Positions 1-6,721 are shown, numbered from the stretch's first letter. The stretch is 11,063 bases of DNA from Gammaproteobacteria bacterium (GCA_003645435.1 QNFD01000058.1:1-11063), one strand, 5' to 3'. Numbers and translations: made by a program. Notes: generated by a model not told the origin, from the sequence alone.

Positions 1-342
1 AAACTACGAGGTATCACGTATCTGGTAAGCAATGACCATCTAAAAAGAGTAATTCCCAAAGGCTCGGTTGTAATCGACCTTGTCGGCGGAAGTGAGACCA
101 ATAGAAGTGCTGTTGAATCCGTACTTAGTTGTACATTTTTAAATGAACCACATTTTATTAAAGATGAAGTTACAGTTTCGGCATTGTGGGGTTGGCCAAT
201 GTTGGGAATGATGAGAGAGAGTGCTATAAAATATTCAAGTCAAATTACGGATGTTCTCATTGGAACAGAAAAATTAATCGAAGGCTTAGATACTTTAACA
301 GCTGGAGTAAAACGAGCACTTGTTTGCGGACCATTCAAATAG
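1..342 (+). CDS. C-terminal part of a Rossmann-fold dehydrogenase, alanine dehydrogenase/transhydrogenase-like (5' end outside window)
   Basis: The reading frame is open from base 1 to a TAG stop at 340-342 and gives 113 residues. The segment YLVSNDHLKRVIPKGSVVIDLVGGSE has the shape of the end of an NAD-binding Rossmann domain (a strand with hydrophobic residues, 'PKGSVVIDL', then Gly-rich). It is followed by a helix-rich tail around WGWPMLGMMRESAIKYSSQI. This layout resembles the C-terminal NAD domain of the alanine dehydrogenase / PNT / carboxyethylornithine synthase superfamily; the assignment rests on general pattern only, so the substrate is unknown. The gene is AT-rich compared with the aminotransferase it converges on, 132 bp away. 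It could equally be another amino-acid dehydrogenase-like protein. That it is coding is fairly sure; the family is tentative. Confidence 0.6.
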   Translation, partial: KLRGITYLVSNDHLKRVIPKGSVVIDLVGGSETNRSAVESVLSCTFLNEPHFIKDEVTVSALWGWPMLGMMRESAIKYSSQITDVLIGTEKLIEGLDTLTAGVKRALVCGPFK

Positions 343-454
343 GCAATATTTAATAAGCACTTCAAATCGACTTCTGTATACCGTCACGGTTTAAGCTGAC
401 GTTATGTTCCGGGCACTCCCACAAGACGCATGAGAAATGTGCAGATTTTCTGTT

Positions 455-482
455 AGGTTTGAAATAGCTTTCCTTCAAACCT
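455..482 (-). terminator. Hairpin over the aminotransferase stop codon, possible weak terminator
   Basis: A perfect 9-bp stem (455-463 with 474-482) with a 10-base loop overlaps the TGA stop of the aminotransferase (475-477) in the convergent gap between two genes. No U-tract follows on either strand, so it is not a classical Rho-independent terminator. It may protect the 3' end of the transcript or slow polymerase. Confidence 0.3.
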
Positions 483-1677
483 CTGAGATCACCTGGCTCG
501 CGGCCTCTAGCGCACCGTTCCCATGTGAAATAGCCAAAGCTTTCAATGCGCTGTCAATGGTTCCTAATGTCCCCATCACCATAGGGACATTCAAATGCCC
601 CATGTGGCCAATGCGAAATGTGTTATGCCATTCGGGCGAACCTTCGGGTGCCATGCCCAGACCGATACCAAGGGTCAGGCCTGCAATATCTTCGCACCAT
701 CTGCGAATTTTAGTGCCATTACCATTGCTGGTTTTTATGCAGGTCACCACCCGTGAACGGCTCGCAGGGTCTCGGACATTCATTGTCAGATCACCCCCAT
801 CCGCGCCCCATGCATCAACAGCTGCCCAAATCGCTTTTGCGAAAAGTTCCTGGCGCGCCCATGCCTGTTCCACACCCTCTTCATGCACCAGCATATCCAG
901 AGCTTCGCGCAATCCTAATAAGTGGTGTGTCGGGGCAGTGCCGGCAAAGTTCTGGTAGAACCCGGCCGGGTTCATACGTGGAACCCAGTCCCAGTAGCTT
1001 GTCGCCAGATCAGCGGTTTTACGTGCTGCAAGGGCGCGGTCATTGGCAAAGACAAAGGACAGGCCGGGCGGAACCATCAGTCCTTTTTGGCAACCCGCTA
1101 CCATCAAATCCACCCCCCAGGCATCCATCTCGAACCGTTCGCAACCAAGGCTGGCAATACAATCGACCATGAACAAAGCTGGGTGGCCGCTAGCATCAAT
1201 GGCTTTGCGCAGGGCTGGAATATCATTTTTCACGGATGAAGCCGTGTCGGTTTGGGTGACGAAAATAGCCTTATAGTCATGCGTTTTATCTGCACGCAAG
1301 GCCTCTTCCAATTTGGTGGGATCGGCAGGACTGGACATGCCAAAATCAAGCACTTGCGGTTCAATGCCTGTCGTTTTGCCCCATTCACCCCAGGAGATAG
1401 CAAAACAGCCTGTACCCAGCACCAGCACCTTGTCGCCCTTGCTTAGTGTGTTGGTAATGGCTGCTTCCCATGCGCCGTGGCCGTTGGCCACATAAATTGC
1501 CAAAGCACCCCTGGTACGCGCGACGGTCTTTAAATCCGGAAAAAGCGTTTCAGTCAGATCAACCAATGCACCTTCATAGATATTCGGCGATGGCTGGTGC
1601 ATTGCATTTAAAACCCGTTCCGGGATGACAGACGGGCCCGGGATGGACATAAGACGGCGACCGTAATGAAGAGACAT
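475..1677 (-). CDS. PLP-dependent class V aminotransferase, serine/alanine-glyoxylate type
   Basis: This 400-residue cytosolic enzyme has the usual length of the serine-glyoxylate/alanine-glyoxylate aminotransferase family, which moves an amino group onto glyoxylate using pyridoxal phosphate. Visible marks: N-terminal 'IPGPSVIPERVL' (12-23) and 'MHQPSPNIYEG' (26-36) at the substrate entrance; 'ANGHGAWEAA' (64-73), the phosphate-binding turn; 'VDCIASLG' (171-178) with Asp172 for the pyridine nitrogen; 'AGCQKGLMVPPG' (194-205) with Lys198 as Schiff-base lysine; and 'FRIGHMG' (354-360) with Arg355 for the substrate carboxylate. All key residues are present. The ATG at 1677 is preceded by AGGA at good spacing. 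The gene stands alone: 132 bp from the convergent dehydrogenase fragment and 531 bp from the Fic gene. Without neighbours for the serine cycle or the beta-hydroxyaspartate route, the amino donor (Ser, Ala or Asp) stays open. Confidence 0.92.
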   Translation of the reverse strand: MSLHYGRRLMSIPGPSVIPERVLNAMHQPSPNIYEGALVDLTETLFPDLKTVARTRGALAIYVANGHGAWEAAITNTLSKGDKVLVLGTGCFAISWGEWGKTTGIEPQVLDFGMSSPADPTKLEEALRADKTHDYKAIFVTQTDTASSVKNDIPALRKAIDASGHPALFMVDCIASLGCERFEMDAWGVDLMVAGCQKGLMVPPGLSFVFANDRALAARKTADLATSYWDWVPRMNPAGFYQNFAGTAPTHHLLGLREALDMLVHEEGVEQAWARQELFAKAIWAAVDAWGADGGDLTMNVRDPASRSRVVTCIKTSNGNGTKIRRWCEDIAGLTLGIGLGMAPEGSPEWHNTFRIGHMGHLNVPMVMGTLGTIDSALKALAISHGNGALEAASQVISEV

Positions 1678-1753
1678 TTTTATTCCTAATAGATGTTTTT
1701 AAATTTGTAGGCCAAAGCAGAAAAGCCGCCAATCAAACCGTTCGTTAGACACT

Positions 1754-1782
1754 GTCATATAAGGCGAAAAACAGGGATACAA
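1754..1782 (-). promoter_or_regulatory. Candidate sigma-70 promoter of the aminotransferase
   Basis: On the minus strand, TTGTAT (1782-1777) and TATGAC (1759-1754) are separated by 17 bp, giving a start near 1747 and a leader of about 70 bases. Both boxes match the consensus only partly. The inverted repeat at 1795-1827 lies just upstream, where an activator would sit. Confidence 0.3.
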
Positions 1783-1794
1783 TGGGCTAAGGGT

Positions 1795-1827
1795 ATCGGG
1801 CGAAGTATAGGAAGTATAAAGCCCGAT
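1795..1827. repeat. Inverted repeat enclosing a tandem 9-bp repeat, possible regulator site
   Basis: ATCGGGC (1795-1801) and GCCCGAT (1821-1827) are perfect 7-bp inverted arms. Between them lie two head-to-tail copies of GAAGTATA(G/A), at 1802-1810 and 1811-1819. The element lies upstream of the candidate promoter of the aminotransferase. The regulator is unknown. Confidence 0.5.
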
Positions 1828-2113
1828 CACCATATTACAAGCTGCGCAATATCATCCAATAATCTCTTACTTTACCCTGATATCCACAAAAAATCTCTAA
1901 TAACAGGGTAGCCTGGAGTTGACAGAATCGCGTCTTGCCTTTTGCCTTCAGATGGTCAGATTCTGAAATAATTCGTCCTGGTTAACGCCCGCTCTGGGGA
2001 CTCCGGCCGTTGAAGCCCAAATTCTGAACGTCTGCTTCCGAGGGAATCTGGCTCAGGCACACAAAAATCAATCGCATATCCCCCGCCAATATATTTCATT
2101 CTTATAGCCTAAG

Positions 2114-2198
2114 TACTAATTCCCTACTAATAACTACTAATATTAGTAGTTACGTAATGAATAAGCTAGAATAACTACTAATATTTTTAAAATTAGTA
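2114..2198. promoter_or_regulatory. Array of six TACTAAT boxes with a perfect 22-bp palindrome in front of the Fic gene
   Basis: TACTAAT occurs forward at 2114, 2125, 2135 and 2176, and as its reverse complement ATTAGTA at 2142 and 2192, all within 85 bp. The copies at 2135 and 2142 form the core of a perfect 22-bp palindrome (2131-2152), and its left half TAACTACTAAT recurs at 2172-2182. The first three starts are spaced 11 and 10 bp, about one helical turn. A possible -10 (TAGAAT, 2167-2172) lies inside the array, and the last box ends 10 bp before the Fic ATG. This has the appearance of a cooperative operator. The best candidate for its binder is the winged helix at the C-terminus of the Fic protein itself, which is inference. 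Confidence 0.65.
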
Positions 2199-2208
2199 TT
2201 TAAATTCC

Positions 2209-3561
2209 ATGCGCATACCAGTCAAACCCCCTGATTTTAGAGAAACACTCGACGCAGTCATTAAAAAATCTAAGGACAGAATTCATAAGATTGTGGGCGC
2301 GGGGATACAAGCCGAACCAAAAGGTAATTACTATCATTGGGACAAATTAAAGCACCTAAAATCACCACCAAATGATCTAACAAATGAAGAATGGTGGCTG
2401 GGTATCAAATGGACGAGGCAATCTATTTATCAGACCATTCCTCACAAAGCTATCGATGGCTCTAATTTTGTGTTTGGAGAAACTCATACAGTGCGGCGGC
2501 TGCTCCATGAGATTGATATTCACGGAGGCGGGGAGCTTAAGGCAAGCGCACAAGTTGCAAATCCAGGCTCAAGGGATAGCTACCTCATAAATTCGTTAAT
2601 TGAGGAAGCAATAACATCAAGTCAACTTGAAGGTGCTGCCACTACCAGAAAAGTAGCGAAAGAAATGCTCCGGGAAAAACGAAAACCGCGAGATCGTTCT
2701 GAGCGGATGATCGTTAACAACTATCAAGCAATGGAACACTTAAAAGAAATTTCAGACCAGGATTTAACACCAGAATTAATATTGGAACTCCAAGGAATTC
2801 TCACGAAAAATACTCTTGATAATACCTCAGCAGAAGGCGCCTGGAGGGACAATGATGAAATTTATGTCGGGGATGTACGAGATGCAACAGTAATTTTCGA
2901 ACCACCAACATATAAAGAAATTCCGAAAAGAATGGAAAGCCTTTGCGCTTTTGCAAACGCTGTTAGTACCAGCGAATTCTTGCATCCAGTAATTAGAGCT
3001 ACTCTTCTACATTTTTTACTCGCGTACGATCATCCATTTGAAGATGGTAATGGCAGAACTGCAAGGGCACTGTTTTATTGGTCCATGCTAAGACAGAACT
3101 ACTGGACTATGGAATTTGTTTCGATATCCAGGATACTGGAAAAATCGCCAGCAAAATACATGAGGTCTTATCTCTACACAGAGACCGACGATAACGATGT
3201 GACATACTTCCTATTGCATCAACTGCAAGTAATTCTGCGGGGAATAGAGGAGCTTTTAGAGTACTTGAAAAAGAAAACCGATGAATACAGAGAAATTGAG
3301 GACATCTTCAGAAAATCAGCTGAGCTAAGTAGCGCACTAAATCAGCGGCAAGTTTCGGCACTAAATAGAGCACTAAAAAAACCCGAATCAATATTCACAA
3401 TAGAAAGCCATCGGGGTTCACACCGAGTCACATACCAAACTGCCCGGACCGATCTTCTTAAACTCTCGGACCTTGGTCTACTTGAAAAATCACATAGGGG
3501 CAATGCATTTGTGTTTTATCCAGCTCAAAACCTTCGTGAAAAATTAAAACGAATAGGATAG
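2209..3561 (+). CDS. Fic-family protein adenylyltransferase, class II (N-terminal self-inhibition), with C-terminal winged helix
   Basis: 450 residues. Fic enzymes transfer AMP from ATP to a hydroxyl side chain of a target protein. Layout: N-terminal domain with 'YYHWDKLKHL...EEWWLGIKWTR' (41-70), a signature of one Fic subfamily; inhibitory helix 'SSQLEG' (137-142), matching [S/T]xxxE[G/N] with Glu141 as the residue that blocks ATP gamma-phosphate; target-docking flap around 211-233 ('AWRDNDEIYVG...EPP'); complete active site 'HPFEDGNGRTAR' (275-286) with His275; and a C-terminal winged helix-turn-helix (about 375-440). No residue is missing, so it should be active once inhibition is relieved. 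Because the inhibitor is in cis, no separate antitoxin gene is expected, and none is present. No Shine-Dalgarno sequence precedes the ATG at 2209. The gene is AT-rich compared with flanking genes and stands alone, which suggests horizontal acquisition. Target protein unknown. Confidence 0.93.
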   Translation: MRIPVKPPDFRETLDAVIKKSKDRIHKIVGAGIQAEPKGNYYHWDKLKHLKSPPNDLTNEEWWLGIKWTRQSIYQTIPHKAIDGSNFVFGETHTVRRLLHEIDIHGGGELKASAQVANPGSRDSYLINSLIEEAITSSQLEGAATTRKVAKEMLREKRKPRDRSERMIVNNYQAMEHLKEISDQDLTPELILELQGILTKNTLDNTSAEGAWRDNDEIYVGDVRDATVIFEPPTYKEIPKRMESLCAFANAVSTSEFLHPVIRATLLHFLLAYDHPFEDGNGRTARALFYWSMLRQNYWTMEFVSISRILEKSPAKYMRSYLYTETDDNDVTYFLLHQLQVILRGIEELLEYLKKKTDEYREIEDIFRKSAELSSALNQRQVSALNRALKKPESIFTIESHRGSHRVTYQTARTDLLKLSDLGLLEKSHRGNAFVFYPAQNLREKLKRIG

Positions 3562-3722
3562 TTGAGGTTTTTAACATTATTCGAATCGGGGTGGGCTAAA
3601 TAGATACTCCGATCACCAACATCCAACCCAAAGCATAATTTTTCCTTTCCCAGGAATAAGCTTCTATCACTCTTTAGGTCTATTACGAAGTCAACCAATC
3701 AAAATTTTTTGCAACTAAATCG

Positions 3723-3742
3723 AAAAAACAGGCTCTTTAGCC
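3723..3742 (-). terminator. Weak candidate terminator after the C45 hydrolase gene
   Basis: On the minus strand, a short GGCT/AGCC stem with a 4-base loop (3742-3731) is followed two bases later by six T (3728-3723). It lies about 50 bp past the TAA stop of the hydrolase gene. The 4-bp stem is short, so this is only a candidate. The rest of 3562-3794 is AT-rich and shows nothing else. Confidence 0.3.
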
Positions 3743-3794
3743 GAATATTCTATCGGTTGTTCCGATTGTGTACTTTTTATTACGCCGATCAGGA

Positions 3795-5018
3795 TTAATT
3801 CGCAGGAACAGGATAACGCCAGATCTGCGCTACCTGCCTGCCATAATCTTTCCAGCAAAATGAGTTTTCTGTTCGCAGATTCCGTTTCAGCGCCTCAAGC
3901 GCGTCCGGTTGTCCTACCACTGAGATCGGCAAGTACACCAGGCTTTGCAACAGCTGCTGCCGGATATTTGCCGACAAACCGTGATCCGATTCGGCATACT
4001 CAATAACATCGCCATGAACCATCGCCAGACTCGTTTGCTTTCCAAGGTTAACTGTTTTTTCTGATGACCTGAAATCGGCAAAGCTATGTTGCCATGCTTT
4101 TTCCGCAGGCCAGTAATACGACATCGTCTCACTCAACGGTTTGTAGACAGCCGTGTAAACCGTACCGAACTTTTGCGGGTAGTTGGCAGAACGCAAAGGC
4201 GCGGCTAAAAAAGCTTCGCGCAGTTGTTGCTCGTTCACTTTTCCCCTTGCCAGTAACTCATCCAGAAACTGTTTGCGTTCCTGTGTTTTAGTAAACGTTG
4301 CTTGTCGCGGCCAGGTTACCTGTGTCTGATGATTGGTAATACAGCGTTCGCGGGTTACGATCACGCCCTGACCAGGAGCTAACATCACGGTCGCAAAGGA
4401 CCCCTGCCTGTCGAGAAGGGTGACGTTATATGCCATATGTGAAGGTACCCGTTGCAGTACCTTTATAGCCTGCTTGACGTTAACGCAGGTTTGCAGCAGA
4501 TAGCGCATTATGAAGGGAATACCGAAACCTTTTCCCAACTGCTTGCTGCCACCAAAGGTCAGCGACGCGACAAGCCCTGATCTGTTCATGCCATCATCCA
4601 GCCCCCAAAGGCACTCATTGCTACCGATAATGTTTTGCCCCAGCCAATTCGATTGCGTCAGCAGGTTCTCGGACAAATCAGGACTAAGGTCATAGTTGCG
4701 CATCAGTAGCGGTTCTTCATCCAGTAACACCGCTTGCGAACAGCTCACCAGGTATGCCGGCGGCTGATACCCCGTCAAAAACTGCGCCGCGACAGGGCAG
4801 TCATTACTTGCCTCCAAAAAGCTTTCGTAGAGCGGCAGCATTTCCGGCATGACCGTCGCCAGCTGTCGATGGCCTCGTTTGAGTGCCTCGGGATTAATAT
4901 CGGCCTTCATATTATGGCGATACCAGGCTTCATAAGCAGGCCAGTAGTCAAAGAAAACAGCTTGCCATTGCGTATCGATCTTCCCGATTCTGCGCGCTCG
5001 AAAAGTGGTTGGTAGCAT
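3795..5018 (-). CDS. C45-family Ntn hydrolase (acyl-CoA:6-aminopenicillanate acyltransferase-like)
   Basis: 407 residues, with no signal peptide or membrane segment seen. C45 proteins have an N-terminal-nucleophile fold and act on amide bonds; most bacterial members have unknown substrates. The expected landmarks are present in order: nucleophile Cys93 in 'YLVSCSQAVLL' (89-99); 'LLMRNYDLSPD' (104-114), the RNxD motif; 'DDGMNRSGLVASLTFGG' (141-157), the Gly/Asn-rich oxyanion region; and 'CITNHQ' (226-231), the conserved TNH motif. In this family activation usually cuts just before the Cys, here after Ser92, to give a roughly 92-residue and a 315-residue chain; this is inferred from the family. 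The ATG at 5018 has a strong TAGGAGGA site 5-12 bases upstream, which fixes the start. It is divergent from the small gene at 5101, and the two share a symmetric promoter region. Substrate unknown; penicillin chemistry is unlikely. Confidence 0.85.
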   Translation of the reverse strand: MLPTTFRARRIGKIDTQWQAVFFDYWPAYEAWYRHNMKADINPEALKRGHRQLATVMPEMLPLYESFLEASNDCPVAAQFLTGYQPPAYLVSCSQAVLLDEEPLLMRNYDLSPDLSENLLTQSNWLGQNIIGSNECLWGLDDGMNRSGLVASLTFGGSKQLGKGFGIPFIMRYLLQTCVNVKQAIKVLQRVPSHMAYNVTLLDRQGSFATVMLAPGQGVIVTRERCITNHQTQVTWPRQATFTKTQERKQFLDELLARGKVNEQQLREAFLAAPLRSANYPQKFGTVYTAVYKPLSETMSYYWPAEKAWQHSFADFRSSEKTVNLGKQTSLAMVHGDVIEYAESDHGLSANIRQQLLQSLVYLPISVVGQPDALEALKRNLRTENSFCWKDYGRQVAQIWRYPVPAN

Positions 5019-5034
5019 CGGTTCCTCCTATTGG

Positions 5035-5063
5035 TTGCGTTATGCGATAGATATCAATATGAT
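5035..5063 (+). promoter_or_regulatory. Candidate promoter of the small gene at 5101
   Basis: TTGCGT (5035-5040) and TATGAT (5058-5063) are 17 bp apart and would start transcription near 5070. The -10 box lies inside the left arm of the 20-bp inverted repeat. The mirror-image arrangement on the other strand supports it. Confidence 0.45.
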
Positions 5064-5115
5064 CCATACTGTGAACACTTATATCGGATTTGTCAACAGT
5101 ATGGATCATATTGAT
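5053..5115. repeat. Perfect 20-bp inverted repeat between divergent genes, likely paired operator
   Basis: The left arm ATCAATATGATCCATACTGT (5053-5072) is exactly reverse-complementary to the right arm (5096-5115), with 23 bp between. It fills most of the 82 bp between the start codons of the C45 hydrolase (5018, -) and the small gene (5101, +). Each arm contains TATGAT, usable as a -10 box on its own strand. The right arm covers the ATG at 5101. One regulator bound to both arms could close both promoters. A hairpin in RNA would need transcription through both arms, and the proposed starts do not give that. Confidence 0.75.
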
Positions 5116-5463
5116 TTTAAATATCCGTTGCAATTGAGCGTAATATCGACCGATATTCCAGGTCTATTTAGTTTGTGGCGAATCGAGAATAATGCCGCGG
5201 TATACCGTACGGAGCGTGAATACCAGAGCGGCGGTTTCGGCAATCCTGACAAACACCCCTATGTCTGGGCGGTTGCCTTGCTGGTCGACGGCCAATGGGC
5301 GCGTGTTCACAATACGCGTGATCAAGGGCGGGAATGGAGCAATCTGGACAGGCTGGAAATATGGCTGCGTGAGCAGGGCATCTCGCGCTGGCAAGTGGTT
5401 AATGACCTGGAAGAGGTAGGCGTCAAAAGGCTGGGGGAAGCCTTTTACTCGCCACCAAAATGA
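5101..5463 (+). CDS. Small protein of unknown function, divergent from the C45 hydrolase
   Basis: About 120 residues from the ATG at 5101; I do not recognise the family. It appears soluble, with no signal peptide, membrane segment or cysteine. The middle is rich in aromatic residues ('YVWAVALLVDGQWARVHNTRDQGREW'), followed by 'NLDRLEIWLREQGISRWQVVNDLEEVGVKRLG', which looks like helix-turn-helix-like alternation but fits no DNA-binding motif I can name. Codon use and GC match the hydrolase, so it appears to be a real gene rather than a shadow. The start is uncertain: the frame stays open back to 5005 through the inverted repeat, but the earlier part merely translates the repeat arms. No good ribosome-binding site precedes 5101. 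Shared control with the hydrolase is suggested by the 5053-5115 repeat. Confidence 0.65.
   Translation: MDHIDFKYPLQLSVISTDIPGLFSLWRIENNAAVYRTEREYQSGGFGNPDKHPYVWAVALLVDGQWARVHNTRDQGREWSNLDRLEIWLREQGISRWQVVNDLEEVGVKRLGEAFYSPPK
5105..5133 (-). promoter_or_regulatory. Candidate promoter of the C45 hydrolase gene
   Basis: On the minus strand, TTGCAA (5133-5128) and TATGAT (5110-5105) are 17 bp apart, giving a start near 5098 and a leader of about 80 bases to the ATG at 5018. The -10 box lies in the right arm of the 20-bp inverted repeat, mirroring the plus-strand promoter. The -35 box overlaps the coding start of the small gene. Confidence 0.45.
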
Positions 5464-5945
5464 TAGAGCCGATCACTTTTTAATGACTAACGACAGCAAA
5501 GGGCACTTTTGAGACATCTACATAAGTTTTCTGAACAGCTGCTTTCGGGGAAAACTCGGTTCGGTCGACGGCAATTCACTCGACATGGACACGAATACCG
5601 ACAGTCCTAGTGCCACTCATGGGATAACTGTTTGAAAAACAATGGAAATGGTGCCCAGGGGCGGAATCAACCGGTCCGCGCTCGGCACCGACACGAGGAT
5701 TTTCAGTATTTAGGGCACCTTTACTCAATTACTCTGATAGTTTCTAAGTAACTCTATTCTCGAAGGATTCGCCTTCCTTCACCGCATGTCCAAATCAGCA
5801 TAACTTCTATATAAATCCCATATTTTCTTGGCATGATTACACTAAAATTACACATGGATTTCCGTATATCAATTTCCCATTGGTGAACTAAATTCTATAC
5901 CCACTATGGAATTAAGTCATAGTAACAACCGAACCAGCCGGACTA
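5464..5945. other. Gene-free stretch holding a tRNA-Phe relic
   Basis: 482 bp without a plausible gene on either strand. Apart from the tRNA-Phe relic (separate entry), I see a 5-bp hairpin at 5762-5776 and a 6-bp inverted repeat at 5904-5909/5919-5924, neither with a U-tract. No terminator is clear for the genes converging on it. The right side (5720-5945) is notably AT-rich. Confidence 0.6.
5649..5720 (-). pseudogene. Relic of a tRNA-Phe gene (3' half from the anticodon loop to CCA, with an insertion)
   Basis: Read on the minus strand, CTGAAAATCCTCGTGTCGGTG (about 5706-5686) matches the 3' half of a gammaproteobacterial tRNA-Phe: anticodon GAA at 5704-5702, the 3' side of the anticodon stem, the variable loop and the start of the T-arm. 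About 13 foreign bases (CCGAGCGCGGACC) follow. The match then resumes as GGTTGATTCCGCC plus CCTGGGCACCA (to 5649), lacking one C of the T-loop. Upstream of the anticodon loop the match stops at once: the anticodon stem has no partner and there is no D-arm. At 5719-5713 a GGTGCCC lies inversely complementary to the GGGCACC end, so a 7-bp stem closes the piece. It cannot give a working tRNA. Confidence 0.75.
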
Positions 5946-6692
5946 TCAGGCAGTCATGATCATTTTAACGCCGGCTACTACCAAAACCAGTCCCAGCACG
6001 CGCCGCAATCCCATGGGTGCTAGTCTATTTGCGGCAAGCCCGGTACCGATTACCGCTCCAGTTACCGCAACGCCAATCAAGAGTGGTATATCGGCAGGCC
6101 AGCTTCCGCCAGACGAAAGATATCCAGAGAGTCCAGCTATCGAATTAAAAAAAATGAATGCTGCTGCTATAGGTACAGAGCCTTTCATGTCTGTCCAGCG
6201 AAACAGTAACAACAATGGGCTCAGGAAGATTCCGCCGCCGACACCGGTTAACCCTGATACAAATCCCAATATCCCGCCAACTGGCATTGTTACCCATAAC
6301 CTGGGTTGTTCCTGGTTCACCACGTCGTCTGCCTGCCAGAACATACGCCAGACCGCCAGTATCAGGAGAAGACCGACGATGGCCCTGTAGGCTGATGACT
6401 GTATAGTGTATGCGCCGCCCAAAAAAGCCATAGGCACCGAAACAGAAATGATTGGTATAAATAGTCGCCAGTTAAACCGGCAGATGAAGTAATTACGATA
6501 CAGTACCAATACCGTTACAAAGATATTCATGACTAACGCGGCGGGTTTCATAATTGAAGGTTCAAGCCCAAACAGGGCCATGGCTGCAAGGTAGCCTGAT
6601 GCCCCGCCGTGACCAACCGATGAGTATAGTATCGCGGCCACGCCGATGGCCATTAGTAGCCAGATGGAATAATCAACGAGCATGGGATCCAT
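5946..6692 (-). CDS. TauE/SafE-family membrane permease (sulfite/organosulfonate exporter type)
   Basis: 248 residues, the usual size, consisting almost entirely of hydrophobic segments (roughly 8-24, 52-66, 76-93, 102-119, 134-155, 172-190, 203-221 and 230-246). The family's duplicated glycine signature is seen in both halves: 'GHGGASGYL' (27-35) and 'GLTGVGGGIFLSPL' (147-160). Known relatives export sulfite, sulfoacetate or related anions, but many members have no tested substrate. The ATG at 6692 has GGGAAA six bases upstream; the second in-frame ATG three codons later has none. It is the last gene of the minus-strand series, 165 bp after the TorD gene, and a strong terminator lies only 29 bp before its start codon. 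A link to the molybdoenzyme (removal of sulfite made by thiosulfate or tetrathionate reduction) is attractive but is inference. Confidence 0.88.
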   Translation of the reverse strand: MDPMLVDYSIWLLMAIGVAAILYSSVGHGGASGYLAAMALFGLEPSIMKPAALVMNIFVTVLVLYRNYFICRFNWRLFIPIISVSVPMAFLGGAYTIQSSAYRAIVGLLLILAVWRMFWQADDVVNQEQPRLWVTMPVGGILGFVSGLTGVGGGIFLSPLLLLFRWTDMKGSVPIAAAFIFFNSIAGLSGYLSSGGSWPADIPLLIGVAVTGAVIGTGLAANRLAPMGLRRVLGLVLVVAGVKMIMTA

Positions 6693-6721
6693 TATCAGTT
6701 TCCCGTCAAATAATATTTCAG

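Larger units (their letters stand above)
1678..2208. other. Gene-free stretch between aminotransferase and Fic gene
   Basis: 531 bp with no convincing reading frame on either strand; short frames are broken by stops and show no recognisable protein. It holds a candidate aminotransferase promoter, the 1795-1827 inverted repeat and the Fic operator array at its right end (separate entries). The middle (about 1830-2090) contains only weak inverted repeats, such as a 7-bp pair at 1873-1879/1904-1910, and I see no known element in it. Confidence 0.6.

Noticed and set aside
437..958. Open frame of 173 codons on the plus strand
   Set aside because: It is antisense to the aminotransferase gene, which carries all PLP-binding residues.
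1873..1910. TACCCTG/CAGGGTA inverted repeat
   Set aside because: A 7-bp stem with a 24-base loop and no associated gene start or U-tract is plausible by chance in 530 bp.
2114..2198. CRISPR-like or satellite repeat array
   Set aside because: The units are only 7 bp, occur in both orientations and have irregular gaps, which fits operator boxes and not repeat-spacer structure.
5005..5100. Longer start (GTG at 5005) for the small gene
   Set aside because: The extra 32 residues come from antisense hydrolase sequence and the left repeat arm, and they would place the start inside the hydrolase coding region.
5762..5776. Hairpin GAAGG/CCTTC
   Set aside because: The stem has five base pairs with no U-tract on either strand.
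5904..5924. 6-bp inverted repeat ACTATG/CATAGT downstream of the exporter gene
   Set aside because: It has a 9-base AT-rich loop, no U-tract and no promoter nearby; too weak to call a terminator or operator.
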